Assembly (NCBI GenBank): GCA_002297545.1
Contig: DBLZ01000091.1
Span: 1 to 7,850, forward strand
DNA: 7,850 nt
From: Prevotellaceae bacterium UBA711
Lineage (GTDB): Bacteria; Bacteroidota; Bacteroidia; Bacteroidales; Bacteroidaceae
Reading direction: 5' to 3'
The translations under genes and the position numbers were made by a program. Under the pieces are notes generated by a model. The model saw only the letters and a list, made by a program, of their open reading frames with translations, was not told the origin of the DNA and ran no database searches. Positions 6,382 through 7,850 of the stretch are shown in pieces (the first letter of the stretch is position 1; every line of letters starts with the position of its first letter).

Positions 6382-7779
6382 TTATCTCAAGAAATAGTCC
6401 ACAAGAAAATATGTGCCTACGGAGGCAGCCAAGCCGCAAAAAGCAAAAAGAGTTATGCGACGTACATACCACCATACCGTCACTCCCTCGGCACGCATCA
6501 AGGCAAAACCTGCTACGCTACCTATCGGTAACAGGCATCCGCCAACATTGCCGCACAAGGAAATCAGGTGCCAATACTGGCCGTTCTGCACAAAACTCTC
6601 CATGTATCCGGGCTGCACCATCTCTGGAGACAGCACGGGATATATGCTTATGCCGGCCATAACCAGGGCAATGTTGTCCAGCACACTGCTGAGCACACCC
6701 ATGAATGCTCCGGCCAAGTATATGCTGTGGATGTTGTTGTCCAGCCATCCAGCCACCTCGCGCATAACGCCTATCTCCACCAGGACATCCACACACAGGC
6801 ATACACCAACACAATACATGATCACTTGCAACACCTCATACTGCAGGCTGCGTCCCAAAGAAATGTTCTGCGGCTGCTCGGTACGTATCCTATTGATGTT
6901 GATTATCTCGTTCAGCACCCACACCACTCCAAGGCAACACAATGCGCCAAGAAAAGGAGGAAGCAACGTAATCCTATGGAACGATGGAACGAACCACAGT
7001 CCTCCAATACCAAAGAACAGGAGGATGCATCGTTGCCACCATGCCAGAATGCTGTCATCACCACGGAAAGAGTATGCCGGTCTGTCCAGATCCAGATGGT
7101 CGGGCAACTGACGCTGTATGAGTGCTGTGGGTATCACCATGGCTACGATGGCCGGAAGCACCAGCGCCGCACTGAAAGGAGTAGCCTCTACGGCTCCCTT
7201 GCTCCACACCAGCAGACTGGAAACGTCGCCTATCACTGTCCAGCATCCGCCGCAACTGGCCGCTATCACCACGGCCGAACCTACGTACATCCTCTGCTTG
7301 CCGTTGCGTATGATCTTGCGCAGGAGCATCAGCATCAACACGGTTACCGTCAGATTGTCTATGCATGTGCTCAGCAAAAACGTCACCAGCCCCGTAAGCC
7401 ACAGCATCTGAGCCGTACTCCGTCGCCTTAGCCATGTCTCCAGAAAGGCAAAGCATTCGTTGTTGGTCAGCACTTCTACTATGGACATCGTTGCCAGCAG
7501 GTACAAGGCCAGTCCTCCAACCTGTCCGACATATCTGAGGAAGATATGGCCGGCAATAAATTCCTTGCTCAATGCCACTGTATGCGAGGCTCCGTCAAGA
7601 AACACACGATACTCCTCGGCATGCAGCACATTGATGAACGAAGTTCCGCTACACATGAACAGCACCCAGCCTACTGTGCCACAAAAAAGGGCCACAAGAG
7701 CCTTGTTCACGTGAGTCACATGTTCAAAAGCAATGAACAAGTAACCTAAAAGTATTACCACAACGATAGCAATTGTCAT
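6382..7779 (-). CDS. NhaD-type Na+/H+ antiporter homologue
   Basis: A 465-residue inner-membrane protein of the NhaD/ArsB ion-transporter superfamily, with roughly ten to twelve hydrophobic segments starting at residue 2. NhaD exchanges external protons for internal sodium. The internal two-fold pattern is visible: STCIDNLT at 137-144 mirrors LSSVLDNIA at 363-371 (Asp141-Asn142 and Asp368-Asn369), and CGGCWTVIGDVSSLLVW at 176-192 mirrors CGNVGGCLLPIGSVAG at 409-424. The family signature IGDVTT appears as IGDVSS, and the protein is rich in cysteine (15 residues), so substrate preference may differ from classic NhaD. The frame is open back to an ATG at 7842, but that codon and its first residues overlap the promoter at 7821-7850. 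ATG 7779 gives the expected start, with a hydrophobic helix at once (MTIAIVVVILLGYLFIAFEH). The helicase and ettA follow on the same strand. Confidence 0.88.
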   Translation of the reverse strand: MTIAIVVVILLGYLFIAFEHVTHVNKALVALFCGTVGWVLFMCSGTSFINVLHAEEYRVFLDGASHTVALSKEFIAGHIFLRYVGQVGGLALYLLATMSIVEVLTNNECFAFLETWLRRRSTAQMLWLTGLVTFLLSTCIDNLTVTVLMLMLLRKIIRNGKQRMYVGSAVVIAASCGGCWTVIGDVSSLLVWSKGAVEATPFSAALVLPAIVAMVIPTALIQRQLPDHLDLDRPAYSFRGDDSILAWWQRCILLFFGIGGLWFVPSFHRITLLPPFLGALCCLGVVWVLNEIININRIRTEQPQNISLGRSLQYEVLQVIMYCVGVCLCVDVLVEIGVMREVAGWLDNNIHSIYLAGAFMGVLSSVLDNIALVMAGISIYPVLSPEMVQPGYMESFVQNGQYWHLISLCGNVGGCLLPIGSVAGFALMRAEGVTVWWYVRRITLFAFCGLAASVGTYFLVDYFLR

Positions 7780-7820
7780 TCGTCCACAAGTATTAAGTCG
7801 CAGGTCATAGGTTTCGACTG

Positions 7821-7850
7821 CAAATTTACTTAAAAATCGCAAAGGAGCAA
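7821..7850 (-). promoter_or_regulatory. Bacteroidetes-type promoter for the nhaD-like operon
   Basis: On the minus strand TAAATTTG (7828-7821) matches the -7 consensus TAnnTTTG exactly. TTG (7850-7848) stands 19 bp upstream as the -33 element and is cut by the window edge. Transcription would start near 7814-7816, leaving a leader of about 35 nt before ATG 7779. No Shine-Dalgarno sequence is obvious. Confidence 0.7.

Noticed and set aside
6413..7431. Plus-strand frames (6413-7111, 6568-7431) opposite the antiporter
   Set aside because: They mirror a membrane protein with clear family motifs and overlap each other in different frames.

Overview
The window holds seven protein-coding genes and looks like ordinary chromosomal, mostly housekeeping DNA of a member of the Bacteroidetes, most likely order Bacteroidales. 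Three things point there. Two promoters fit the Bacteroidetes consensus TTTG-N19-20-TAnnTTTG. Shine-Dalgarno sequences are mostly weak or absent. The proteins (Prs, an EttA-type ABC-F protein, a DEFD-box helicase, a NhaD-type antiporter) resemble the Bacteroidales forms I remember. I could run no database search, so all family names rest on motifs and recall.

Left part, plus strand. Positions 1-1182 carry a cytoplasmic FKBP-type prolyl isomerase directly coupled (TAAATG, no gap) to a SpoU/TrmH-type RNA methyltransferase. After a 178-bp spacer comes a well-formed promoter (1302-1333), then a short thiamine-phosphate-synthase/TenI-like protein (1361-1969), and 34 bp later prs (2004-2942), ribose-phosphate pyrophosphokinase. 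The last two probably share one transcript.

Middle, 2943-3294. This is a 352-bp gene-free stretch between two convergent genes. It holds a perfect 14-bp stem hairpin just after prs, an array of four degenerate 22-bp repeats in exact register (3059-3146), a small 6-1-6 inverted repeat, and a second long hairpin just after the 3' end of the opposite gene. It is the least explained part of the window.

Right part, minus strand, read from right to left. A NhaD-type Na+/H+ antiporter homologue (7779-6382) starts behind its own promoter. Sixteen bp later comes a DEAD-box-family RNA helicase with a DbpA-like C-terminal RNA-binding domain (6365-5052). Sixty-two bp further is an EttA-type ABC-F translation factor (4989-3295). 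With no clear promoter between them, they are plausibly one transcript.

How the genes relate: three products act on RNA or the ribosome (methyltransferase, helicase, EttA), one on protein folding, one supplies PRPP, one is a membrane ion transporter, and one is a thiamine-type TIM-barrel protein of uncertain activity. I see no RNA genes, CRISPR array, insertion sequence, prophage or defence system. Two gene starts should be moved downstream of the longest reading frame (thiE-like to 1361, nhaD-like to 7779), because the longer versions overlap the promoters.
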